A DNA stretch of 64,000 nucleotides from Petaurus breviceps papuanus (taxonomy: Eukaryota > Chordata > Mammalia > Diprotodontia > Petauridae): the NCBI GenBank assembly GCA_028583685.1, contig JAMXIF010001194.1, forward strand, positions 4,846,064-4,910,063. Reading direction: 5' to 3'. The position numbers and the translations under genes are program-made. This document shows, in pieces, positions 10,647 to 21,494 of the stretch. The notes under the pieces are model-generated. The model was not told the origin of the DNA. It saw nothing but the letters and a program-made list of their open reading frames with translations, and did no database searches. Each line of letters opens with the position of its first letter. Position 1 is the first letter of the stretch.

Positions 10647-10740
10647 TTGTGTATACATACATATATGTATATATAGGAGAGTATATGTGTGTATAAATAC
10701 ATGTGTGAGTGTGTATATACGTGAGTACATGTATACATAG
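10575..10740 (+). repeat. TG/TA microsatellite inside HAL1 tail
   Basis: Runs of (TG)n and (TA)n, then degenerate 'tatacata' units. The same position in the other two HAL1 copies (33880-34000, and 62810-62890 reversed) carries a related run. The seed was therefore part of the element. Confidence 0.85.
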
Positions 10741-11516
10741 ACAGAGGGCACAGGATCAGTTGAATAGGAAGGGATGATATCTAAAAAATAAAAAATTAAA
10801 TTAAGAGGTGAGAGAGGAATATAATGGGAAAAGTAGAAAGGGAGAGATAGATTAGGGTAAAATATCTCATATAAAAGAGGCAAGAAAAAACTGTTACAAT
10901 GGAGGGGAAGAGCAGGAAGGTAAAAGGGAATAGGTCAACCTTACTCACATTGAATTTGGCTTAAGGAGGGAATAACATACACATTCAAGTGGGTATCGTA
11001 CCCTACAGGAAAGTAGGGGGGTAGTGGATAAGAGGGGGGATGATAGATGCGGGGGCAGATTGGGGGAGAGGGTAGTTAGAAGCAAACACTTTTGAAAAGG
11101 AACAGGGTCAAAGTAGAAAATAGAGTAAGTGGGGGTGGGGATAGGATGGAGGGAAATATGGTTAGTCTTTAACAATGTAACTACTATGGAAACATTTTAT
11201 GTAACTACACATGTACAACCTATATTGACTGCTTGTCTTCCCAGTGGCAATGGGTGAAGAGGGAAGAAGGCAAAGAAGCTGGAAATCAAAGTTTTAAAAA
11301 CAAATGTTTAAAAAAAAAACTTTTTTTACATGCAACTGGGAAACAAGGCATACAGGCACTGGGGTATAGAAATCCATCCTGCCCTACTAGAAAATTAGGG
11401 GGGCATGGGAGGACATAAGAGAGAGCAGATTGGGGGAAGGGGTATTTAGTAGGCTCAATATCTTGGGGTGGGGTAGAGGAAATATGGGGAGAAAATTTGT
11501 AACTCAAAACCTTGTT

Positions 11517-11666
11517 GGGGTGGCTAGGTGGCACAGTGAGTAAGAGTGTCGGCCCTGGAGTCGGGAGGACCAGGGATTGGTTCTGGCCTCAGATACTTAA
11601 CACCCACACAAAAAAATTGGCCATGTAACCTTGAGCAAGTTACTTAACCCCAATTGCTTAAAAAAA
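11517..11666 (+). mobile_element. tRNA-derived SINE (WSINE1-related)
   Basis: Head 'ggggtggctaggtggcacag', body 'cctcagatacttaacaccca' and 'ttgagcaagttacttaac', then an A tail. It is flanked by imperfect duplications ('aaccttg' and 'aatcttg') within the HAL1 tail. Confidence 0.75.
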
Positions 11667-11739
11667 AATCTTGTGGAAATAAATGTTGAAAACTAAAAAT
11701 AAATAAATAAAAGATTAAAAAAAAACTAAAAAAAGATCC

Positions 11740-12500
11740 CTACCTTACTTTATTAAATATTATTTGTTTAATAAATTGGAGAAAGTTCTTTTCCATAAGC
11801 ATTTGGTCATCTCTTTCTCTTTATCAAACCCCCAAATTACAAGGCTTAAATAACCATCATAGTTACTGGCTATTTGTTTATTAACAGTGAAACAAAAAAA
11901 AAATGTAAAAAAGAAGTAAATAATTATTTAAAATATATCTTCTACAAGGAAAAATAATCACAGCTAAAGTCACCTTTAACAATAATTTTAACTACTAATT
12001 TCTCGATTCTGGAAACAAAGTCCCACCATTCTGTTCTTTCAGTATACTAATTTAAGTCTTTTCTCAAGAAATAATTCTCTTCATGTTTCTTTGAAAAATA
12101 TAAGGTTAAGTCCAGTTTTCTTACTCTTTACTCTCAATACTGCATTCAATCTTTCTTCTGTCATGACAAATAACAATTACTCTAGAATATCAGTTAAAGT
12201 GCCAGTCACTCAAGATTTTGTTGCTTCTTGAAGGTACAGTAATAGTTATCTATTATCTCTGGGGAATCTATTGAAGTTGCTATTACATAAACATTACTAC
12301 ATATTCTTATTACTATGCAAAAGAATGTAGGCAACATTTCTGTTCACAGATTACATTTTTGTTTGTAAATTATTATGAACATAGGCTTCAGTTTGCCTTG
12401 TCTCTCCCTTGAACATATGGTGTGGTCATTTTCAGCCTTTTGAAGCATATAGAAGGTTCATAAGAGGTGTTGAGGAAAAAAATTAAGTTTAGTCAGGTTT
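11740..12500. other. AT-rich intergenic stretch
   Basis: No gene, RNA gene or repeat family was recognised in about 760 bases. Confidence 0.35.
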
Positions 12501-12509
12501 CCCTTATTA

Positions 12510-13245
12510 TGGCTTTAGAGTTGAAAGTACCCTTAGAAATCATTTTACATGCTGAGGAAATTGAGGCCCAAATGGAGAAATGCCTTATTCAAGATCACAC
12601 AGATAGTAAGCAGTAGTGTTTGGATTCAAACCCAGTTCCTCTGATTCCAGAACCAACAATCTTTCTACTAAATCACATGCTACATAGAACAGAAATATAG
12701 TAGTTGTAGTCTAGGTAATCTTTCACTCTGTTAACTACCAGTTCATGGATTGTACTTCTAATTAGCTCATATATTCTACTTTGTAGCTCTTCCTCTCAAA
12801 ATCTTCCTCCTCAAGACATTTGTTTAATGAACACAGACAGGATTATTATCTTTAGCAAATGATAACTTCCAGTATCTGCAAACCAATAAGGGAGTGTAGC
12901 CAAACACACAATAATGAAATGTCTGAGGCAGGATTCAAACTCAGATACTCCAAATTAAATTCAACATTCTATCTGCTACATCACCTAGCTATGCCTCCTA
13001 GCCAGTTATGACCTTGGACAAATCACAATACTTCATAGAACTAGAATGGGCTTCAGAATACAACTCTTCATTTTACCAATACAATTCTTCATTTTTACAA
13101 CCTCTTCATTTTACCAATGAAGAAACCGAGTCTTGGGAAGATTCATCAACCTACCTAAAGTCATAGAAGTAATAAACATCAGAGGAAGGATTTGAATCCA
13201 GACACTTGACTCCCAAACCAGTATTCTTTACACTGTCTGACATAC
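12510..13245 (-). repeat. Cluster of MIR-like remnants
   Basis: Three reversed SINE-like pieces lie here: about 12510-12680 ('gaggaaattgaggcccaaa', 'agatcacacagatagtaag'), 12915-13005 ('ctgaggcaggattcaaactc', 'catcacctagctatgcc') and 13085-13245 ('aatgaagaaaccgagtcttg'). The DNA between them is unassigned. Confidence 0.45.
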
Positions 13246-13549
13246 CTCTTTGCTTCTTGGAACCTCAGCATTCTCATCTGTAAAATTAAAAGTCAGATCA
13301 GACAAGCCTAAGTCTAAATCCCTTGATCAAGCAAGGATTCAAATGCAGAACTCCTGGACATCCAGAACTTACAAACTCCAGGTCCAGCAATCTTTGGACT
13401 GCACAACAATGCCTCTTATAATCCTTTGGATTATAAATCCCTTTTGGAGAAATGGGGTCTTGACATTGGGGGTTTGGAGCCTGTGTTGATATGTCTAGCA
13501 ATCCCAAGGAAGATAGCTCCATTTGACTAAATGCAGTCCTTGGCAAGCA

Positions 13550-13725
13550 AGGGGTCAGAAAACTTGGGTTCAAGTTCCAGCTTCAACACCATTAGCTTTG
13601 TTAATCAAAGACAAGTCATTGGTCCTCTTTGAGTTTTCATTTCTTCATCTTTAAAATATGGAGATAATAATATGTGCACTCTCTCATAGGTTTATTCTAA
13701 AGAACATACTCTGTACACCTTCAAG
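13550..13725 (+). repeat. MIR-type SINE
   Basis: Forward MIR order: 'cttgggttcaagttccagc', 'gacaagtcattggtcctc', 'catttcttcatctttaaaat', 'gagataataatatg'. Confidence 0.5.
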
Positions 13726-13758
13726 ATATGTGTGTGTATCTTGATAGCAAGAAATAGA

Positions 13759-14057
13759 GGGGTGGCCAGGTAGCACAGTGAGTAAGAGCACTGGGCCCAG
13801 AGTCGGGATGACCTGGGATCGAATCCAGGCTCAGACACTTACTACCCACCCAGAAACACATGGCCATGTAACCTTGAGCAAGTTACTTAACCCCAATTGC
13901 TTAGGGGCAGCCAGGTGGCTCAGCTAGTAAGAGCACCGGCCCCAGTGTCGGAATGACCTGGGGATCTAATCCGGGCTCAGATACTTAGCACCACACCCAG
14001 AAATAACTGGCTGTGTAAGCTTAAGCAAGTTACTTAGCCCCAATTGCTTTAAAAAAA
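13759..14057 (+). mobile_element. Dimeric tRNA-derived SINE
   Basis: Two SINE monomers are joined head to tail (13759-13903 and 13904-14057), with only the second followed by an A tail. The junction reads 'aattgcttaggggcagcc'. Matching 10-base flanks ('agaaatagag' and 'agagatagag') lie outside the dimer and not at the junction, so it inserted as one unit. Monomer 1 carries a 'cccacccagaaacac' variant and monomer 2 a 'caccacacccagaaataact' variant. The reversed dimer at 26534-26835 has the same arrangement. Confidence 0.8.
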
Positions 14058-14089
14058 AGAGATAGAGATAAAGCATTAGATGAGAGAAG

Positions 14090-14140
14090 ATAGATAGTTA
14101 GATAGATAGATGATAGATGGATGGATGGATAGATAGATGC
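14090..14140 (+). repeat. GATA/GATG microsatellite
   Basis: Repeated 'tagatagatagatgatag' then 'gatggatggat' units follow the dimeric SINE tail. Confidence 0.85.
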
Positions 14141-14159
14141 CATAACTGGTCTTCTATTT

Positions 14160-15250
14160 CCCCAAGGAGCCACCTGGCTCTTCCTCCATCCCCTCAGTTT
14201 TCAATCTTAACAGCTTTCACCAGTAACAACAAAAAGCAGATTCCTGGATTCTGCCCATCAGCAACTATTTAAATGGTTGGTTTTCTCCCTTATCTCACCC
14301 CTCTATCCTCCCAACTGACAGAATTACATTTTGGCAATTTGTGATAAACCTCAAGCTTATCATTATGATATCTACTTGGTCCAAATGGGGAAGCCTTAGT
14401 AATGGCAAGTCTCCAAATGTCTTCCTCCTATTTCCCAGGACTCAGCCAGTCCATAAATCTTGGCTGAGCAGAGGAATGAGTCTGTCCTGAAATTTTTAGC
14501 ATTATCATTTGGGGGGATTAGTAAAGGGCAAGTGCTGATCTGGAAGAGACTCTCAGACACCCACATGGCTCCCACAGGGGTCAGCCAGAGCCACATTGTT
14601 TAAAACAAATTCCACACATGCAAGCTTAAACAAACAAATATGTACATGTGAGTATGCCACAGGGTCTCCCTTCAGACCTAGCAAGATCAGCTTGGTTACT
14701 GTCATTTCCTTTGAAACATATTTCTGAATGAGACCTTTGCATTCTCATTCTGACTTTGACCACGGAGGAATTCTCTTTGGTTTCCTTGCTAAAATGGGCC
14801 TTAGGTTTTTAAATTCACAATTTGCCTAGGGTCTCTTTTTCCAAGTTGGCAAATACCTAGTAAATTATTCAAATGTCCATTGCCCAAATTGAACACTGAT
14901 GTTGAGAGCACTAATGGGGCATTCTCTTCAAAGCTATTTCTTCAGCACCACAGTTTACATTTCACTGAAAACAATGGACATACGTGTACAATTTATTTTT
15001 GTTGGCTGATTTTGATGGAATCTACTTTGTGGGGGGTTGGGGGGGGAGGACAAACAATCTCGCATATGTTTAGACTTATGATTTACATTGAAAACAACAA
15101 ATACCTCATAATAGGGCCTGGTTTGAAAGGGAACTAGAGAGCAGTGTGAAATAGACTTCTGCATGAACATTCTTAGCACAAAACTAAACTGTTTCTTTTC
15201 AGAGAAACACTAGTGGAAAGAGTCATATAGTTCACATTCAAGTTCACAAT
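14160..15250. other. Intergenic stretch, nothing recognised
   Basis: About 1.1 kb without a named repeat or gene. A G-run at about 15031-15048 is the only low-complexity feature. Short open frames on both strands show no family resemblance. Confidence 0.35.
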
Positions 15251-15254
15251 TGAT

Positions 15255-15465
15255 AAGAGTAGTGAACTTAAAGTCAGGAAAACCTGTATTTGATGGGCCT
15301 GGGCAAGCCATTGAACCTCATGGAGCCTTAATATCCACTTGTCAAATGGGGATAATAATAGCATCTACCTCACATGGTTGTTGTGATGGCCAAAAGGGTT
15401 AATGAAAGAAAATTCCTGCACAAACCTTAAAACAGTGTATAAATGGGATTTATTATTATTTTAAA
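15255..15465 (+). repeat. MIR-type SINE
   Basis: 'taaagtcaggaaaacctg', 'gggcaagccattgaacctca', 'tgtcaaatggggataataat' and 'ctcacatggttgttgtgatg' in forward order. Confidence 0.6.
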
Positions 15466-15479
15466 TTCATGATAGTAAT

Positions 15480-15535
15480 AGGTGGCACTATGGTATAGTA
15501 GAATGAGTGCTAGACTCTAAGTTAGAAGGTTCATG
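15480..15535 (+). repeat. MIR-like SINE, left part
   Basis: 'gcactatggtatagtagaat' and 'gtgctagactctaagtta' form a SINE head. Its 3' half resumes at about 16845 after the L1 insertion. Confidence 0.5.
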
Positions 15536-16835
15536 TCTAGCAATTTAGACACAAAGAGTGATACCATAAACAAATTAGAAGAACAAGGAACAGTTTACCT
15601 GTCAGATCTATGGGGAAGGGAAGAAATTTATGACCAAGCAAGAGACAGAGAGCATTAAAAAATGTAAAACTGATAATTTTGATTATATTAAATGTAAAAG
15701 TTTTTGTACAATCAAAACCACTACTACCAAGATTAAAAGGAAAGCAGAAACCTGGGAAGCAATCTTGACAGCAAGTGTCTCTGATAAAGGCTTCATTTTT
15801 CAAATTTATAGAGAATCAAGTAAAATATATAAGAATACAAACCATTCCCCAACTGATAAATTGTCAAAGGATATGAACAGGCAGTTTTCAGATGAAGAAA
15901 TCAAAGCTATCTATAGTCAAATGAAGAAGTGTTCTAAATCATTTTTTATTAGAAAAATGCAGATTAAAACAACTCTTAGGTACCACCTCACACCTATCAG
16001 ATTAGTTAATATACTAGAAAAAATGATAAATGTTGGAGAGGATGTGGAAAAATCAGAACACTAATGCATTGCTGATAGAGTTGTGAACTGATCCAACCAC
16101 TTTGGAGAGCAATCAGGAACTATGCCCAAAGTTTTTACATACCCTTTGATCCAGCAATAACACTACTAGGTCTGTATCCCAAAGAGATCATTAAAAAAGG
16201 GGAAAGAACCTACATGTGCAAAAACATTTATAGCAGCTCTTTTCATGGTGGCAAAATATTAGAAATCAAAGGGATGCCCATTAATTGGGGAATGGATGAA
16301 CAAGGTGTAGAATATGAATGTAATGGAATACTACTGTGCAATAGAAATGATGATCAGGCAGATTTCAGAAAAATCTGGAAAGACTTATACAAACTGACAC
16401 AAAGTGAAATGAGCAGAACCAGGAAAACATTGTACACAGTATTAGCAACAGTGTATCATGATCAACTATGAATGACTCAGCTCTTCTCAGCAACACAATG
16501 ATCCAAGACAAGTTCAAAGGACTCATGAAGGAAAATGCTATATATATCCAGATAAAGAATAGAGAGACTCAGAACACAAATTGAAGCATATTTTTTCCAC
16601 TTACTTTATTCTTTTTCATGGTTTTATTTCCTTTTGATCTGTTTCTTCTTCCACACTTGAGACTAATATGAAAGTATGTTTTATATGATAGCACATGTAT
16701 AAACTATATCAAAGTGCCTACCATTTTCTGAAGAGAGGAGGGGAGTGAGGGAGAAAAATTTGGAACTCAAAATCTTATAAAAATGAATACTAAAAATGAT
16801 CTTTACATATAATTGGAAAAAATACTATAAAAAAA
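15536..16835 (+). mobile_element. L1 LINE, 5'-truncated, ORF2 end and 3' UTR
   Basis: It covers the ORF2 C-terminal region ('QIKTTLRYHLTPIRL' is visible at about 15961-16005) and the long L1 3' region ending in A-rich sequence at about 16830. It is severely 5'-truncated and split by stops. It interrupts an older MIR-like SINE whose halves flank it (15480-15535 and 16845-16975), a clear insertion order. Confidence 0.8.
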
Positions 16836-16844
16836 AAGACTGGG

Positions 16845-16975
16845 GTCTGCTTCTTAATATATGTGAGACCATCAGCAAGTCTTTAATTTCACTAGATCTC
16901 AGTTTCCTCATCTATGAAACAAGGGAGCTGGATTCAAAGACCTCTAAGGTCCTTTTCAGGTTGAAATACAAGATT
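16845..16975 (+). repeat. MIR-like SINE, right part
   Basis: 'gagaccatcagcaagtct', 'agatctcagtttcctcatct', 'agacctctaaggtccttttc'. This is the 3' half of the SINE begun at 15480. Confidence 0.55.
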
Positions 16976-16979
16976 ATGG

Positions 16980-17375
16980 GACCACAGATCTAGAATCAGA
17001 AGGGACCCCCAAGTCCAATGTATACTCATTATTTTATACATAAGAAAACTAAGGCCCAGAGAAGTGATGTGATTTGATAAAAGTCAGAGAATTCAATTAA
17101 ATTCAACAAGCACTTACTAAGTTCCTACTAAAGCCAAGGCACTATACTAAGTTTTAGGGATACAAAGACACATACAAAAACGTACCTGTCCTCAAGGCAT
17201 TTACACTCCACAAGGCAGCTACATGGTATAATAGATAGAGAGCTGCTCCTGAAGTCAGAAAGTCTTTGTCATCCACAGCCTCCAATACTTACTAGCTGGG
17301 CAAGTCATTTAACTTCTCTCAGCCTCAGTTTCCTCATCTGTAAAAAGGGAATAATAATAGAATATATAGACTTTT
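16980..17375. repeat. Ancient repeat cluster (MIR and relatives)
   Basis: 16980-17090 is a reversed MIR/L3-like piece ('acataagaaaactaaggccc'). 17095-17215 carries the 'caacaagcacttactaagtt ... gcactatactaag ... cctcaaggcat' motif common to very old mammalian repeats. 17215-17375 is a forward MIR ('catggtataatagatagag', 'ctcagtttcctcatctgtaa'). Confidence 0.5.
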
Positions 17376-17639
17376 TTCAATCTGTTCGTTAGCTTATGGA
17401 ATGCCCCGCACTTTTTTCTTTGTAGAGATGACAGTTGTGTGTGTATGTGTGTGCATATGTGGTTACAATGGAATTGTAGATGAGATAAAAATGAAAGATC
17501 CAGAAAAAGAAGAAAAAGACTAGCACATACCTCTCAAGGTTGTTGCAAGGATAAAATGAGGCAATATTTTAACATGCTTTGTAAACCTTAAGCTCTATAG
17601 AAATGCTAACTACAAAATGTATCACAGATGTCACAAGAT

Positions 17640-17843
17640 CAGCGGTAGGGAACCTGCAGCCTTGAGACCACATGTGGTCCTCTAGGTCCTCGAGTACAGT
17701 CCTTTGACTGAACCCAAACTTCACAGAAGAAATTCCCTTAATAAATGGATTTGCTCTGTAAAACTTGGACTCAGTGAAAAGGCTGTACCCAAGGACCTAG
17801 AGGGTTGTATGTGGCCTTGAGGTCACAGGTTCCCTAGCCCCTG
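17640..17843. mobile_element. hAT-type MITE, near-perfect palindrome
   Basis: A 204-base element that reads almost the same on both strands. The left arm starts 'cagcggtagggaacctg', and the reverse complement of the right end starts 'caggggctagggaacctg'. The match continues through 'ctctaggtcct' to the centre near 17740. It is flanked by 8-base duplications with one difference ('cacaagat' at 17632-17639, 'tacaagat' at 17844-17851), the hAT hallmark. There is no coding capacity. A transcript through it would fold into one long hairpin. Confidence 0.85.
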
Positions 17844-17859
17844 TACAAGATAACTGGAG

Positions 17860-18395
17860 GACTAACTCCATAGATCAGGAAAAAGGCTTCTAATAGTACA
17901 CTATATGAGCTGAGCCTTGAAGGAGGCTAAGTATAAGAAGTGAAAATGAGGAGGAAGGCATGGGGGACAACATGTGGGAATGGAGGTCAGAGACTTAATA
18001 CTTAGTTCAGGAAACAGAAAGCAGGCCAATTTTGCTAGAAATGGGAGTTCAACAAGAGAAAGGATGTAAAATAAGTATAGACAGATAGAACTGAGCTAGA
18101 CTGACTATAAACTTTAAGTGTCAGACTAGTGAGTTTGTATTTTACCAACAAGGTGACAGAGAGTCACTGAAGATTAATGATCAGGGGAGTAATGTTGTCA
18201 GACCTATGCTTTAGGAAAATTATTTTGGCAGCAATGTGAAGGGTAGATTGGATAAATTCCCTTTGTGTATTGTCTCCCATGTTAGGAAGTAAGTTCCTTG
18301 AAGGCAGGAACTGCCTTTGTCTTTTGTATTTGTATCCCCAGTTATCAGAACAGAACTTAACACAGAGTAAGGGTTTAACAAATGTTGTTTTCATT
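17860..18395 (+). repeat. Ancient LINE-like repeat with L2 3' end
   Basis: 17860-18240 carries 'gagctgagccttgaaggagg', 'gtatttt' and 'gagtcactgaagatt' in the order of an old mammalian repeat that I remember but cannot name. 18250-18395 is a good L2 3' end ('aagttccttgaaggcaggaa', 'gtatccccagttatcag'). Confidence 0.45.
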
Positions 18396-18589
18396 CCTAA
18401 AAGGAGAGCCTAGAAGCAGGGAAAACAATGAGAAGGCTTTTTCAATAGTCTAAGTAAAAGGTGAAAAGAGTGGGAGGGGGACTGCAATCTGGTCTTTTGA
18501 TGCCAGTTCCAAGGGTCTTTATACCCTAGGAAATTAAACTAAAGAATATAGTATGGTGTTCAAAAAGTAGTAAAAAAAAAAAAAAAAAA

Positions 18590-18720
18590 GAATTAGTCTT
18601 AGAGTTGGAAGACCTGAGTTCAAAATTTAACTTTACCATGTACTAGTTATGTTATTCTAGACATCCAACCTCTCCAAGCCTCAGTTTCCTTAACTGTACT
18701 TGCACTAGTTGTGTCAAGCA
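18590..18720 (+). repeat. MIR-type SINE
   Basis: Preceded by an A run at 18571-18588. 'gaagacctgagttcaaaat', 'caagcctcagtttccttaac' give the family and forward orientation. Confidence 0.5.
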
Positions 18721-18724
18721 AGTG

Positions 18725-19440
18725 GGAAAACCACTTTGAAAAGAGTTGTTATCTCCAGGTTACCCATCCTTAGCACCCCAAATGTTACTCTGATTTTGCT
18801 TGTTTCTAAATGTGAAGACTATACTTTCTTGTGACTCAGTACTATATTAAACATTCCAGCCTCTCATATCTTTAGATTACAATTTCCTTTGAAAGAGAAA
18901 TTCAGGTCATTGTTTGGCAAATGTAATCCATTATGGGGAGGGTGGGATAGTAGATTAAGTCTACCCAACAGTATAGAATATGCATACCTTGGGTGCTGCA
19001 GAAATCCTATCTGGTTAGCCATGACTATAACAGCTTAGGCATGATGACAGTTAGCTGACATTAAATAGAATGCTTGTATTTATTCTGTCCACTTAAATTC
19101 CCTGACTTTGCTCTGAACCCTACATACTCAAAACAAATACATATTTGTTCAATTTGTTTTTCACTCTGCCTAGATTCCATCTGTTAAGATCAAATCAAAG
19201 CTTTAATGTAACATTTTAAAAATGTACCTGAATCTTCATGGTTTTAAAAACTATGGATAAAGTTTTCGAAGACTTGAAAGATAGGGGAGAAAAACCTGCA
19301 TTACTGAAACTTAAGAAGTGGCACAAACATATACAAACATCTTACATGTCAGAAGAAGATCTGAATATACATTGCCTGCCTTCTTTCATCTCTAAAAACT
19401 GGTTCAACTTAAAAAGTACATGTTAGGACCAAAGTGATGG
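18725..19440. other. Intergenic stretch, nothing recognised
   Basis: A 62-codon frame at 19238-19426 has a charged start and no family resemblance. No repeat was named. Confidence 0.3.
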
Positions 19441-19444
19441 TAAT

Positions 19445-19990
19445 AACAGGTCACACTTCTATAATGCTTTAAAGTTTACAAAATACTTTCCTTACTAAAA
19501 AACCCAGTGAGACAGATGCTACAAGTGCAATATTATTATTTTCATTCCACAGATAAGGAAACTGAGAACCAGAGAGGAAAGCTTTTATATTTACCCAGGG
19601 TCGAAGGCTAATAAGTAGCCAACTGGACTGGAGGTTCAGTTGGGATTCCTAGTCTAATGTTCCTTCTATATTGGGAAATGGAGCTAGGGGTCTTGATCAT
19701 CTTTAATCGAGACCAACTGTAGTGTGTGGGAAATAAGGTTACATAAAGATTCAGGGCAAAACCTAAGTACATTCAAATTGCCATCCTGGGGAAGGGGGAT
19801 TCTGCTGTTGATCTAGCTCGAAGAATCAGAGGATCATAAGATCATAGATTTAGAACATGAAAGGAACCTTAGAGATGATTAAATTCAATCCTCCCATTTT
19901 ACAGGTGAAAGTAATAAGATGTATCCAACATTACAGAGGGAGTAAGAGGCAGATCCTGGATCTCTGATCAGGGAACAAAAGCATATTTGA
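19445..19990 (-). repeat. Two MIR-related SINE remnants
   Basis: 19445-19645 is a reversed MIR ('taatgctttaaagtttacaa', 'cagataaggaaactgagaac'). 19825-19990 is a reversed MIR/L3-like piece ('taaggaacct'-like start, 'cattttacaggtgaaag'). Confidence 0.5.
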
Positions 19991-20109
19991 CTGAAGAAGA
20001 CTGCTGTCTTCCACAATGCCAATCTCAAAAGATTAGGTATGTACTTCAGCCACCCCTAGTTTTCTTTAACTCAACACTTCTTGAACTTACAGATAGTGGG
20101 AAAAGTCAT

Positions 20110-20475
20110 GGACTGGGAATCATGAGACCTGGGTCTAACAAGACCTGAATTCCAGCTGTATCCTGGTATAATCTTGTTATAACACTTCCCTAGGCCCTTA
20201 ATTTAATTTTCTATAAAATATTATTAAATGAGGACTGACTAAATTCCCTAGGTGGCATAGTAGACAAAATGCTGGACTTGGAGACAGGAAGGATAGGAAT
20301 TTGATATGCATGCTGTGAGATCCTGGATAAGTCACTTAACCTCTATCTCAGTTTCCTCATTTGTAAAATGGGGGTGGTAATAGTACCTATCCCTACCAAG
20401 GGTTGTTTTGAGGACCAAATGAGAAAATAAATAAAACACTCTGCAAACTTCAACAAGCTATAGGTTAGCTATTAC
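20110..20475 (+). repeat. Two forward MIR-type SINEs
   Basis: 20110-20245: 'gaatcatgagacctgggtc' to 'ttctataaaatattatt'. 20250-20475: 'taggtggcatagtagacaaa', 'gataagtcacttaacctct', 'cctcatttgtaaaatggggg' and 'ttgttttgaggaccaaatg'. The second is nearly full length. Confidence 0.6.
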
Positions 20476-20479
20476 TATT

Positions 20480-21340
20480 CCATTTCTGTTATTCTATTTT
20501 TTGCATATACTATATCTGGGGGTATCCAGTCTTATAAACTTATATCTCCTACCTAAAAGTATACTATATAAACTTTTATTTGTCATAAGTTTACCTCTTT
20601 AAAACTCTGAGGTGTTGCATCTAGTCCCAAAATTCTGGGACCTGAAGTTTTTCTCACTTGATTCATTCCTGTATTTCAATAGACATGTCATTTATGTGGA
20701 TGTCTACTCCACAAACAAAAATCACAGTCCTCTTCACACCTTAGAAGATAGCTTCATGAGTGATTGGAATTCAGATTTATTACACTAAATGTCAGGAAAG
20801 AATTATTTATAACTTCAGCCAAAACTTCCTTCTATCAACAAATTAGAAACTGAGTGACCTAGTTTCACTTGAATATCTAAACTAGTTCCATGTAACAGAG
20901 TGCCCTCTGTTGGACACCCTCTCCCCAATTTCCAAATCTTTCAATCACCTTGCTTGAGAAGAAATTTGTACGAAAGGTCACACAGAGTTAATTTTGACAA
21001 ATGAATGCAAGAAAATATTTCAGAAGACGTAGAACACCCTACAGAATCTAGTATTGAGGTGAGACAACAGAAGATCAAACATCTAAAACTAATAATGATA
21101 ACAAAAATCATTCATTAAGGGACTTCTACATGATCTTGTGCCAGGCATTATACCATCAGGTAAAAAAAGCATTGCCCCTGACTTTTAGAATCATTGAATT
21201 CCAGAAAAGAAGGTGTCTGAGAGGTCAAATAGTCAAAGGGTGCCTGATTTAGAATCATAAAATGAATATTCAAATCTCAATTTTGTCACTTTCTCTGTTG
21301 ATCTTGACTAAACCACTGTATAAAATGTCGATATTTTTAT
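20480..21340. other. Intergenic stretch, little recognised
   Basis: Contains a short ancient-repeat motif at about 21105-21160 ('cattcattaagggacttc ... gccaggcattatacc'). Otherwise unassigned. Confidence 0.3.
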
Positions 21341-21344
21341 TATC

Positions 21345-21462
21345 ATTATACTACTACTGCTGCTGCTTGTGCTGCTACTGTTACTGTACTGCTGCTATTA
21401 CCACATTGCTACTACTGCTTCCATCACCACCACCACTACTGCTTCTGCTGTTACCACACTAG

Positions 21463-21494
<32 letters not shown>

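Larger units (their letters stand above)
9655..11735 (+). mobile_element. HAL1 (half-L1) LINE, 5'-truncated
   Basis: An L1-type element with only ORF1. It starts inside the ORF1 coiled coil and continues through the RNA-binding and C-terminal part (conserved region at about 9903-10260, with 'KYLIGK', 'RDHLKIIGLPES' and 'NIIARFRSS' motifs). It then runs straight into a non-coding tail with a TG/TA microsatellite and two successive L1-like 3' tails (about 11150-11340 and 11340-11735). No endonuclease or reverse transcriptase frame is present between them. Stops in the coiled-coil part show that this copy is dead. A SINE sits in its tail at 11517-11666. The same order recurs at 25419-34990 and, reversed, at 62004-64000, so the lack of ORF2 is a family property. 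Mobilisation would depend on L1 enzymes supplied in trans. Confidence 0.8.

Noticed and set aside
10511-10883. Tyr/Thr/His-rich minus-strand frames
   Set aside because: Pure translations of the TG/TA microsatellite in HAL1.
13759-13830. SINE heads mistaken for tRNA genes
   Set aside because: The heads have box A/B-like tRNA-derived segments, but they do not fold into a full cloverleaf and continue into SINE bodies with A tails.
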